A DNA stretch of 64,000 nt from Panopea generosa (taxonomy: Eukaryota > Mollusca > Bivalvia > Adapedonta > Hiatellidae), in contig CM055903.1 in NCBI GenBank assembly GCA_029582155.1, positions 43,601,769-43,665,768 of the forward strand, written 5' to 3'. Of this stretch, positions 46,310 to 56,445 are shown piece after piece. The notes under the pieces are model-generated. The model was not told the DNA's origin. It made no database searches and was given only the letters and a program-made list of their open reading frames with translations. Each line of letters begins with the position of its first letter. Positions within the stretch are counted from its first letter, which is position 1. A program made the translations under genes and the position numbers.

Positions 46310-46960
46310 TTAAAGAAGTGTAACTGTTCTGATGCTACTCAGGCAATGTGTGTCAGTTACATCCCTTGAATTGCCACAAAACTTGCATGATTCAGTTTGT
46401 GTTTTCACTATATAAGTATAACCAATTATTAGTCTCCTACCAGGTTCACCAGAGCAAACTATAGGTTTACCCTCTGTTCGTCCATCGTGAAAGATTACTA
46501 AAACAATATCCAAACTAGGTTTGTGAATCTTTGCCTTACAGTAGAGGGTAATAGGAGATAAGGCGGGTACTTTTATTGTTTCAGTCTGACAAAAAATGTG
46601 ACTATGGCAACAAAATAGATAAGATAACAGATAAAACCTGGAACCTGTGGTAACACAAAAAATTATCCAAGCTACATTTGTGAAACTTAGCATGCGGATA
46701 GAGGACAACAAAGAGATAATGCAGGTTATTTTATTTTTTCAGTCGGACAAAAAATGTGGTTGCTTAGGCAACAAAATAGGTAAAATTATAGATAAAACCT
46801 GGATCCTGTGGTAACACAATAAGTATCCAAGCTACATTTGTGAAACTTAGCATGTGGATAGAAGGCAATAAGTAGATCATGCACATCATTTTATTACTTT
46901 TTCAGTCGGACAAAAATTGTGGTTGCTATGGCAACAAAATAGATAAACCAGTAGAGGTCT
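46310..46960. repeat. Imperfect tandem repeat, period about 165 bp
   Basis: The module CAGTCGGACAAAAAATGTGG, GGCAACAAAATAGATAA, ACCTGG-TCCTGTGGTAACACA, AAGCTACATTTGTGAAACTT repeats about three times from 46580, with a more diverged unit before it. The long minus-strand open frame over 46310-46711 has no family resemblance and follows the repeat. Confidence 0.7.
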
Positions 46961-47985
46961 TGTGTATTGTTTGCATATTGTTTCTTTAGTTACATAAAGA
47001 TTCACAAGACTTATTTAAAAAAAAATCACTTGACTCTATTTTTGAAAATTATATATCTACACGAAGCAAATATTAAATTAAAATACCCTGTAAATTGTGT
47101 GCATATTTGGAAAGGTAAATATTTCTTGTGAATTGAGGAAGCCTATGAAACCTTAAAGATGCCAAAGTCCCATAAAAGAAAATCTCAGCATGAACAGTAC
47201 AATTATAGCGCTATAGATGAAATTGGTATTCGTCTCACATCACTTTTACATTTCCCATAGAGCTCCATTGTAACACTTATGCCAAAACACAGCAAAAACA
47301 AAATGTCTGGGCTCAAATTCTTCAATGGTTCAAGATATGCAATTATAAAGAAAAAAAACATACCTTTACCAGATTGTTTTTTCTAAATTCAATGAGACCT
47401 ATCAATTTCCAGAGTAACAATATTTCAACTATTCGCCCACGATGTGGTTCGACCAACAATTCTGAAATGACACAGAATTGTCCAGAGAGCTGGTATCAAC
47501 ATCAAATTTTCAGTGGTGATTTTTAAAAAACTGACCATTTAACTCATGGTAGGAAAAAATAGGGAGACAATAGTGGTGTGAGTCCTATTGAATGTTGTAT
47601 CAACAATGCATGTATAGTCTGATTATTATTGGTAAAATGTTATTTTAGGACTAAGCGAGATGTGTGAAAAAGAAGCATTATGGGTAATTACAATTTGTCT
47701 CTCATTTACATAATTGTGAATGACCTTTGAAATAATGAATGAAATCAGATCATGGGATAAGGGGGAGGAAAATGGAATAGCATTTTCACCAACCTTATGA
47801 ATCAAAGTATTGACAATGGATTTGCATTCTAAACTTGCTAATGCATTAACAGGTTTGTGCTACTGAGCACTTTGATTACAAATAGTTATATCAAACATAA
47901 TTTTATTGTTTTCTTGGAAGTGGATATAGAAAAGAAACACAAACTTATAAAACATTGTTTTTATTTCAACAGGAATACTTTAAAT
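46961..47985. other. No feature seen
   Basis: No exon, SINE or tandem structure recognised on either strand. Confidence 0.4.
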
Positions 47986-48025
47986 ATAAATGTATGTAAT
48001 TTATATATTTATCAATAGTAAGTAG

Positions 48026-48062
48026 TCACAAACACAAACACACACACGCACACACACACAGA
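48026..48062. repeat. CA microsatellite
   Basis: Imperfect (CA)n run with one CG interruption (ACACACACGCACACACACAC). Confidence 0.85.
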
Positions 48063-48539
48063 GAACATCACAACATTAATTAAGGTGCCTGAGCAATCCT
48101 TTATATGTGTGAATGCAGTATGGAATAATTATACATTGATCATAGCATGGAATGGTCCACTGTTGATTTAACTGTTGAGGTAACCTTATTTGTAAACATT
48201 CCCTTTAATTTGCTGATTTTCTACAATGGACTCTTCCATCTCAGTTTGTGGGTCATTCCATTAGTGTTTTAATGAAAAAATCCCAACTGTGAGCTAAACA
48301 ATGTAGACTATCAGGTACTCATAAGCTGATGTTTGGTCTACATTGTTTGTGAATGGTATCAGTTCTGTAAACAGCCAATTGATAGCTGTAATTTTTTAAT
48401 TATGCGATGTGTGATTAAAAAAATAATAAAAATTTAAATCTCCAGTTTCTGAATTGTGTGATTTTACAATAAAATTGATACATTGGTAAATAAATGATTT
48501 GGGATTACATTTTTTTGGATAATATGCAGCCAGGCAGTG

Positions 48540-49345
48540 TGTTTAATAACTGTGTATGGTATGTATATAACAACAATTATACAATACACCATGTCAGTCA
48601 GTTTGTACAATACACCATGTACGGTGTGTACAACACACCATATACAGTATTTACAATACACCTTTCACAGCAGTATATACAATATACACAATGTACAGTT
48701 TGTACAATAACCATATACAGTGTATACAATACATCATGCATGTTGTATACAATACACCATGTACAGTGTTAACAATACACAATGTACAGTGTGTACAATA
48801 ACCATATACTGTGCATACAATACATTGTGCATGTTGTATACAATACACCATGTACAATGTATATAATACACAATGTATGGTGTAAACAATACACAATATA
48901 TAGTGTGTACAATAAACATACTGTGTATACAATACACCATGCATATTGTATACAATACACCATGTACAATGTACATAATACACAATGTACAGTGTGTACA
49001 GTAACCATATAATAGTGTATACAATACACCATGCATATTGTATACAATATACCATGACTGTACAATGTAAACAATAGAATAGATACACATTGTATACTGT
49101 ATACAACACACTCTATAACATGTATGATACAGTATTTACGCTGTATACAACACACTTTACAGCATGTATAATACAACATATACACTGTATACAACACACT
49201 CTACAGCATGTATAATACAACATATACTGTATAATACACTGTATACAACACACCGTACAGCATGTATAATACAACATATACTGTATAATACACTGTATAC
49301 AACACACCCTACAGCATGTATAATACAACATTTACACCGTATAGG
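48540..49345. repeat. TGTACA/GTATAC-rich tandem array in two blocks
   Basis: Block 1 (48540-49090) is built from about 20-base pieces such as TGTATACAATACACCATGTA and ACAGTGTGTACAATAACCAT. Block 2 (49095-49345) has longer units of about 50-57 bases with GTATACAACACACTCTACAG, CATGTATAATACAACATATA. Many pieces are self-complementary (TGTACA, GTATAC, CATATG-like), so single strands could fold. Open frames on both strands are repeat translation. Confidence 0.85.
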
Positions 49346-50320
49346 ACAACACATGAAAAGGCAGCATATAAGCTACAATACTGATAAGTCATAAATAAAT
49401 CAATCACCACCACTGCTCATTGTACAGCGTCTATTGAGACACTACTGGTGAATTACTTTTAAAATGTTATCTTACAACTTAAGTTGAAATTCTCCCCTTG
49501 CATGGTAAGTGACCTTGAACTTTAACCAAAAGTTTCCTTCTAGTGAGGTTAATGCACAATGTGGTTAAAAGTTTCTCAAAAGTTCTGTCAAGGTAGAAAC
49601 AATTAGTTCCTATTTGTTATAGCTGTGATCCTCAACTTTGAACTGAATTAACAAGGAAGCAATCTCTATAAATATCACCGCTTGATGTGAAATTTGATTT
49701 AAATCCTTCAAAGCAGAAAGCAATTTTTCTATTTATATTAGCCTTGAACTTGGCATATGTCTGTTGATATCTTGTCATGTCTTTGGCACATACTTTTATT
49801 TACCCTTACCTAATTTTTTTTATTTCTAAACACACCCTCGATTAATCTGTGGTTGTTGCAGTTAATAAATAATTCATACTTTCTATGTACTATCATTGTA
49901 GCAAATATGGAAAATATTGTATAATATAAACGAGCAATTCATTAAACAGAGCTACAGAACAACGAATACACAATTTTAATACTTTATTAGAGGCAAGCAA
50001 TATTTATTTAATATTGGAATAGCAGCTATGTGATTATAGTTAATTACTGATTTACTTTAAAAAGACATGTTTAATAATGTATGCCGGAGATTCTAACGAC
50101 ATTCAATTACAAAGAGAACAGCAAATTTTATAGTTCTACACATAGATATTGAAATTATATCATTAAAAGATTTTCTCGATTATCATCAAGTTTTTAATAT
50201 TCTATAATTCAAATAAATGAAAACTGCACAGGGCTGGAAAATTCCACTCATCTGCTCGCCACGACGAGTGAACATTTGGTCAGGATGAGTAAGATTTAAG
50301 AAACTGACCTTGATATTTCT

Positions 50321-50560
50321 TGATTTTTAGAAATAATTTCACTCTGCTGGTTCAATTACAAGAAATAATTTCACTCTCCTGGTTTAATTACAAGAAATAA
50401 TTTCATTCTGCTGGTTCAATTATAAGAAATAATTTCACTGATGGTTCAATTACAAGAAATAATTTCACTCTGTTGGTTTAATTCAAGAAATAATTCCTAT
50501 CTCTTGGTTTCATTACAAGAAATAATTTCACTCGACTGGTTTTATAACAAAAAATAGCTT
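50321..50560. repeat. About 32-bp tandem repeat, seven to eight copies
   Basis: Units of ACAAGAAATAATTTCACTCT followed by GCTGGTTCAATT, with one base to a few bases of length variation. The word AGAAATAATTTCA is present in nearly all units. Confidence 0.85.
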
Positions 50561-50569
50561 CCTTGTACT

Positions 50570-50810
50570 TTAACCCTTTACTTCATATAGACGCCTTTGG
50601 ACACCTCTAATATAGACGCCTTTGGACACCTAATATAGAAGGCTTTTAAATTATTGGGTGAATTATGTTTATATTAACTGATAGAGTGGAAAACAGTGCA
50701 GGAAGTGTTCAGATTGCTCGTTACGAGCAATCTAAACTCTTCCTGCACTGTTTTCAATGGCCTTCTGTGATTGGTGTGGGAAAAAGTGTATCTGTGGGGT
50801 AAAGGGTTAA
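50570..50810. mobile_element. piggyBac-type MITE copy 2 (TTAA target) with internal palindrome
   Basis: TTAA at 50570-50573 and 50807-50810; ends CCCTTTACTTCATA on the left and TGTGGGGTAAAGGG on the right. Inside, 50689-50721 and 50723-50755 are inverted copies with about two mismatches in 33, meeting at GCTCGTTACGAGC. The left part holds a short direct repeat (ACGCCTTTGGACACC, twice). Related to 32240-32439, which lacks the inner right arm. Confidence 0.8.
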
Positions 50811-51015
50811 GAGTGCTTCATGAAGTTTGCAATGTTTTTAACATTTTAACTATTAACCTAGATATAATGTAAAATTAGACTATACGTAAAGTAGATTTTA
50901 TTTTTATTTTAAAATAAAATTTGAGTAGTTTAATAACAAAACCAAAACCCAAGTAATACTACACTTGCTCATTAAGGTGATATAGTTACTCATACTTTAC
51001 TCAGGGGCAATGCCT

Positions 51016-51422
51016 CTTAAAGGGACACATGACAAAGTTGAAATTAAATTTTACTCATGTTCGCGAATTAAATCAATATTTACGCTCAGAACCATGACCA
51101 TATTAATGTATTACTATCCAAGTATTGTCTGTAACCATTTTAGTTTTGTCAAAAATGCCCACAAATCTGAAAAAAACTATGCCTTACCAGAGTTATGCCC
51201 CTTTGTAATGTTGAAATAAAATTGACTCTCTGAAAAAACATAGAGTTATGCCCCTTTGTAATATAAAAATAAAATTAATGTTCTGACAAAGCAGAGTTAT
51301 GCCCCATTGTAATAAATAATATACTGGGTTATTATAATTATATTTTTGCATCCTGCAGATAGAAAATTTTGTTTCATCTTAAGAGTAAAAAATTGTTAAA
51401 ATATGTCATGTGTCCCTATAAG
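51016..51422. mobile_element. MITE with TTAAAGGGACACATGAC inverted ends
   Basis: Left end CTTAAAGGGACACATGACA, right end TGTCATGTGTCCCTATAAG, inverted with one mismatch in 19. About 407 bases, no transposase. Three tandem units of about 54 bases around AGAGTTATGCCCCTTTGTAA lie inside (51188-51325). The plus-strand frame across it is short and unlike any known protein. Confidence 0.7.
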
Positions 51423-52212
51423 ATGATACATTTACTAGCTGGGAGTGGGAATAATAAACTATGATTTGCCTCTTGATTTTAATACTAAATGTTGAGCTAG
51501 ATTTCTTGAGCATTCTGCAAGTAAGTTCTATATTTCATAATACCTATCACAAACACTATACATTGTATAAATAAGTTCTTCAAAATGATACACTTTTACA
51601 TAATAAAAAACAATTAAAGTGATTATGTTTTTTTTAAAAACAGTTTATAAAATGTATATATATATAAATTAATTAACATACACAATCTATCACAGTTGAT
51701 GCTATAGAAAAGTGGGACATTTACAAAGGGGTGGGGTGACACAGTATTACATAATCCAGATAAAGAAACAATTGTACTGGTAACCCTGGCTCATCAGTAC
51801 ATATACTTAAAATATAAATTTGTATCTTAATTCAATACCCAGTATATTACAAAATATGTATTCAATTGGTACCCTGGTCCATGGCCAAATAGGTATTTAA
51901 TTGGTAACCTGGTTCATGAGACAGCATATGATACATTAGTAGTACATAGTCTTGTATTGGTACCCGGAAACATGACCCAGTGCATAAAATTATAAAGTTT
52001 AGACATAAAGCATTCAGGTAACCATGATTTGAGGCTGGTTCCAGAACAGTTCTGTATAATTTACCTCACAAACATACAGAACAGATTAGTAAACTTTCAT
52101 TTCAATTGATGTAAATCTTGAAGAACTAATTTTTAGGCCAGTATATATCCCTCAATCATTTGTCTCACAGGTGCCCCCAAAATATGGCAAAAAATGTCCA
52201 ATCATTTGCAAG
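51423..52212. other. No gene seen
   Basis: AT-rich. About 52010-52095 has a diverged resemblance to the dispersed repeat at 5867 (CATGATTTGAGGCTGGTTCC). Confidence 0.4.
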
Positions 52213-52384
52213 TACAGTCAAGCTTGTCTTAAGCAGCCAGTCAAGGGAAGGAGTAAAAGTCCTTAAAGACAAGTTGATGCTTAGTACAGGTTAATTTGCC
52301 CTGAATGCATAGAGATAGCAAATGTAGCTGCTTAAGACAAGTGGCTGCTTAATAAAGGTGACCACTTTCACAAGTTTTACTGTA
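52213..52384. mobile_element. MITE family E copy 1
   Basis: Starts TACAGTCAAGCTTGTCTTAA and ends CACAAGTTTTACTGTA, giving inverted ends. Inside are AGCAGCCAGTCAAGGGA and, inverted, GCTGCTTAAGACAAGTGGCT, so the element folds on itself. 172 bases, no frame. Related copies at 55343 and 62954. Confidence 0.75.
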
Positions 52385-52689
52385 TTTAGCATACGTGGAT
52401 ATGTTTCCTCATTTTGGTAAATAAGATTGCTATAAAGTGCAATGCTCATGTCACTTTTGTTATGAAAGATAATCCAGTCAACACTGCCAATTTAGTTTTC
52501 AAGATTAGTCTCCCTTTCTATAAAACCATCTATCACAAGTCATTATGCCTGTCAAATTGTAGATAAATTGTCTTAATGAGCTAAGAATGAAAGATGTCTA
52601 GATAAAAAGAGAAGCAATACAGTTTAACATCCAATAAACAGAAAGTCTTCAGCAATTTCTCCTTCAAAGCATTTGAAATTTTTCACTGA

Positions 52690-53290
52690 TCATCCAACTA
52701 TCCAAGAAGTTTAGCTGATCATCAAAGCATATAAAGGCTTGGCTGAGTGACTGAGAAAGACTGAAAAAGCTTTTAATTAGCTTACCAATGGTCTCAGACC
52801 AAGTTACCTGTAAGATACCTAAATGCTGATCTCCAGGTAATCACATTTTTATCTGATAATCTGAGCATCTGTGATTTATGCTGATCATACAAGTATCCGT
52901 GAATATTATTTGACCATCAGTCAAGTATCCATGAATATTATTTGACCATCTGCGAACAGCTGATCAGTTAAATATCCATGAATATTATTTAACAACTGTG
53001 TGCATCTGTGATTTATGGTGATCATTCAAGTATTCCCGATGATTATTTGACCATCTGTGTGCATCTGTTATTTTAGCTGATCATTCAAGTATCCACAACG
53101 ATCATTTGACCATCTAAGCATCTTTGATTTTAGCTTATCACATAAGTATCCACGAATTTTAGGAAGTGACCATCCAAGCATATATATGTGTTTTGATGAT
53201 CGCCTATGATCTATCACCAGAATCTGCATGATCATCCGAGTATCCCTGAATTTTAGCTGGCTGTCCATAGATCCATGAAGTTTAGCTTTC
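52690..53290. repeat. Degenerate tandem repeat, period about 55-65 bp
   Basis: The words AGCTGATCAT, CAAGTATCCATGAAT, ATTATTTGACCATCT and GCATCTGTGATTT recur in order about eight to ten times with many changes and length shifts. It ends about 115 bases from the stop codon of the coiled-coil gene, in its likely 3' UTR. Confidence 0.7.
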
Positions 53291-53404
53291 TGTTTATTCT
53301 AGCTATTTACCAGTCAAGCAATCTAATATTTTGCAAAATTTCACACTTGGAGCTGATGAATAAAGTTCTTAATTTCACATACATGTACAATTATATATAT
53401 ATGA

Positions 53405-53515
53405 CTATTTTAAAGAACAACTCCAGTTTATTGGGTTATATCGTAGTCTTTCACGGTCGACTCTATCTTCTGACTGTTTGTTGTAACGTCTTGTTGCCCA
53501 TGCTTGCTCCATTTC
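53405..53515 (-). CDS. Last exon of a coiled-coil protein, function unknown
   Basis: On the minus strand an acceptor (TTTTCTGTATTTCGCAAG) precedes a 36-residue frame that begins EMEQAWATRRYNKQSEDRVD and ends NPINWSCSLK, then TAG at 53405-53407. Very rich in Arg, Gln and Glu, as in long helical proteins. Phase 0 entry fits the phase 0 exit of the exon at 55861-56050, and together they give about 99 residues of a C-terminus. The pattern of charged heptads resembles tails of ciliary coiled-coil proteins such as CCDC81, but I cannot make that assignment firmly. No upstream exon was found in the window. Confidence 0.6.
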   Translation of the reverse strand, partial: EMEQAWATRRYNKQSEDRVDRERLRYNPINWSCSLK

Positions 53516-53896
53516 CTTGCGAAATACAGAAAATATTATATAGTGGTTCATCAGAAATCATATTAAATATTACTAAAACTGCAATAAAAAAATTACCTTC
53601 TTTTTAAAAGAGGAGAAACACTTTTAAATATTTTTTTAGCATAAATTCTATGGAATGGAAAGGATAAATTTTCCCCAATTTTGAAATAGGAATGGGGTAG
53701 TAATAGAGCCACATATTGTGAGTTGTGAACGTCAAGTTGAATATTCATATAATAACCAGACTGTAGTGTCAGCAGGCAACAGAAAGTACCTGATACTCAA
53801 GCACTAAAATGAAATAAAAATATCTTATATCTCCACATCAATTCTTTTATCCCATGTGTTGAAAACAGAATATTGAATTCCATGTGAAAAAAACAT

Positions 53897-54310
53897 GAGA
53901 TGAATAGAAAATATAATTATTATCCCATATGAAAAAATGTGAGATGAATAGAGAATATAATTATTATCCCATATGAAAAACGTGAGATGAATAGAGAATA
54001 TAATTATTATCCCATACGAAAAATGTGAGATGAATAGAGAATATAATTATTATCCCATACGAAAAACATGAGATGAATAGAGAATATAATTATTATCCCA
54101 TATGAAAAGCGTGAGATGAATAGAGAATATAATTATTATCCCATATGAAAAACGTGAGATGAATAGAGAATATAATTATTATCCCATATGAAAAACATGA
54201 GATGAATAGAGAATATAATTATTATCCCATATGAAAAACATGAGATGAATAGAGAATACAATTATTATCCCATATGAAAAACACTGCGATGAATAGAGAA
54301 TATATTATCC
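53897..54310. repeat. 43-bp tandem repeat, nine to ten copies
   Basis: Units of GAGATGAATAGAGAATATAA followed by TTATTATCCCATATGAAAAA and CAT or CGT. Starts at 53897, 53941, 53984, 54027 and onward every 43-44 bases; the last unit is degenerate. Copies are nearly identical, so expansion is recent. Confidence 0.93.
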
Positions 54311-54584
54311 AATATGAAAACCCATGTGAACAAAAGACAATATTATTATCCATACAACGTTAATAAGTTGAGTCATGTTTGTCAGGTAACATGAAAAAAA
54401 CAAAAAACATGTGTATCATCATGAATAATAATCGATATTTGTACCCTTTATCATGGAATAAGTCATCTGATCAACTTGATACTTTCTGCTTTTCACCTTT
54501 ATAAATGTTGTACTATCAGATAATACCATGATAATTATCACACTGTCCTATCATTCCATTTTTTATTCCAAACCAAATGCCAGA

Positions 54585-54795
54585 GTTGAGGGTGGGGGGT
54601 TTACAATGGATAACACGGCAACTGTGTGAGACAACTGAACTAGAGGTTACAGGTTCGATCCCCAAATAGCATCGATGTCCTCTCGAAAACAACACTCACA
54701 CTCAGTACCAGTTCCATCCAGGAGTTGAATTTGAAGGCAGTTCATATAAGTTCTGAATTTACTCACAATCAAGTTAAAAAAAAATTAGTAGAAAC
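54585..54795 (+). mobile_element. SINE family C copy 4 (plus orientation)
   Basis: Head reads TTACAATGGATAACACGGC with B box GGTTACAGGTTCGATCCCC; the tail side has AGTTCATATAAGTTCTGAA and ends in an A-rich run before AGTAGAAACTAATAAAAAAAT. Opposite orientation to copies 1-3. Confidence 0.7.
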
Positions 54796-55342
54796 TAATA
54801 AAAAAATTAATGCGATCTGAAATTCTTCATCATAACTGGGAATATATGACATTGCACTTTGACCAGAGAACATAGTGACATAATAAATTATTACTATATG
54901 CAAATTTAATGTGTTCTCTTTTCCCATTTATAACCATTGCCAGGGGCAGATCCAAGATTTCAAGGGGGCAGACATGTTTTTCAGTATAAATATAGTGGTG
55001 AGGGGACCACAATCCCTAGACTGATAGCCAGGTGCACTACCGACTGAGATAACGGAGTCGGTATCTTAAATTCGCAAGACTTAAACAAAAATTGTTAATC
55101 GTTGGGAGTTAAATTTCACCGATATTTGACTACCTCCTGGATTAATTCCTCTTCTAAGCATGATATCGTCTTTACATATGTACAATTATATGAATTGTTT
55201 AGAATGGTGAAGTGTATATCTCAAAGCGTTGGAAAGCAGTAATTGGATAAAAGTAAAATATCATTTTTTTCGTTACTGAAAAATAATTCCCTCATCTGGA
55301 ATGGAATAAGTCACTTGTGACTGATGTCACTCCATTAAAAAA

Positions 55343-55537
55343 TACAGTCAAACCTGTCTTAAGCAGTCAGCCATGAATGAAAGAAGACTTTTAAGACAGG
55401 TTTTGCTAAATACAGGTTGATTTGCTCTGAAAATATAGAAATAGGAAATACTAAGTGTAGCTGCTTAAGACACATGTCTGTTCAATAGAGGTGACAATGC
55501 AGGTTACACATAGAGGTCTTACACAGGTTTGACTATA
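55343..55537. mobile_element. MITE family E copy 2
   Basis: Starts TACAGTCAAACCTGTCTTAA and ends ACACAGGTTTGACTATA, about 16 bases of inverted end. It is itself bracketed by another inverted pair, TTACTGAAAAATAATTC (about 55274-55290) and GAATTATTTTTCAGTAA (about 55546-55562), so it may be nested in a larger foldback. Confidence 0.75.
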
Positions 55538-55860
55538 GCTTGTGAATTATTTTTCAGTAAAGGAAAACAAGTTGAATAAATTCAATATCATTGTCTGGAG
55601 AGATTCGTATAAGTTATGCTTGGTAGCTTATTAACTAATCAATGTAAAATAAGGAGTCCTCCATGGTTGAATGGTTTACATATTTAAGGCGTCGTATCAA
55701 AATCACTCAATAACCCACTGCTAAAGTGATGTGTTTGAGCCCAGCTCATTTGTAACATTGTTACATACATGTATGTGAAAAACATTGTCAGTTAATTACT
55801 TAAACCAGAAGACAATTAAACATAAACAACAATTATAGAAGAGTATAAAACTGAGCTTAC

Positions 55861-56050
55861 TTGTTTATTTACGTCCCTATACTGCATTAAATATGAATGT
55901 TTTCTATGATATTCTTGAGCGTCGTTCATTCTACAGTCTCTATCATAGTTAAGTGCTCTCTCTGTCTCCTTTACTTTTGAAACCATCTCATCTTTATGCA
56001 TGCTGTCTTTGTCGTCCATTTGCTGTTTTAAAACTTCACGGAAATGTCGT
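55861..56050 (-). CDS. Penultimate exon of a coiled-coil protein, function unknown
   Basis: Minus-strand acceptor CTTTATTTTTCCAG, donor ACAA|GTAAGC, 190 bases: one base of a split codon plus 63 codons. It starts RHFREVLKQQMDDKDSMHKD and ends LMQYRDVNKQ. The protein is almost continuously charged and helical. It joins in phase 0 to 53405-53515 (…NKQ|EMEQAW…). The upstream exon must exit in phase 2; none was recognised between 56051 and 64000, so the 5' part is probably beyond the window. Confidence 0.65.
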
Positions 56051-56097
56051 CTGGAAAAATAAAGCGAAAGTTGTTATTAATCCAAGAAAGTGGCACT

Positions 56098-56445
56098 GGT
56101 TCATTGTGATGATGAGGATAATGACAGTGATGATGGCGAGGTTGAAGATGTAGCTTCAAATAGCAGCACTGGTTCATTGTTATGATGAGGATAATGACAG
56201 TGATGATGGCGAGGTTGAAGATGTAGCTTCAGATTGCGGCACTGGTTCATTGTGATGATGAGGAAAATGACAGTGATGATGATGATAACAATGTTATTAA
56301 TGATGATGATGATGATGGTGTTAGTAATGATAATAATGTTTTCCATGATGATGGTGATAAGTAAATAACGATTTTAATGTTTTCCATGATGATGATGATG
56401 ACAATGTTTTTAATGATGATGATGATGATGATGATATCAGCAATA
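56098..56445. repeat. 73-bp tandem repeat grading into a GAT microsatellite
   Basis: Units begin GGTTCATTGTGATGATGAGG at 56098, 56171 and 56244 (73 bases apart). The third breaks down into (GAT)n with interspersed AATGTTTTCCATGATGATG blocks up to 56440. It lies directly upstream (in transcript sense) of the acceptor of the coiled-coil exon, inside the intron. Poly-Met and poly-Ile frames here are spurious. Confidence 0.88.

Larger units (their letters stand above)
53516..55860. other. Intron between the two coiled-coil exons
   Basis: 2.3-kb intron holding a 43-bp tandem array (53897-54310), a family C SINE (54585-54795), a dispersed repeat with GGGGCAGATCCAAGATTTCA (about 54940-55020), MITE family E copy 2 and a tRNA-like SINE remnant (about 55655-55760, CCATGGTTGAATGG and GTTTGAGCCCAGC). 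Confidence 0.55.

Noticed and set aside
46310..46711. 133-codon minus-strand frame
   Set aside because: It follows a 165-bp tandem repeat and resembles no protein family; the third base of codons shows no constraint relative to the other units.
48464..49394. Tyr/Cys/Val-rich frames over the TGTACA array
   Set aside because: Open on both strands and in several frames at once; pure repeat translation.
53275..53607. 110-codon plus-strand frame
   Set aside because: It is antisense to the last coiled-coil exon, which has better splice signals and composition.
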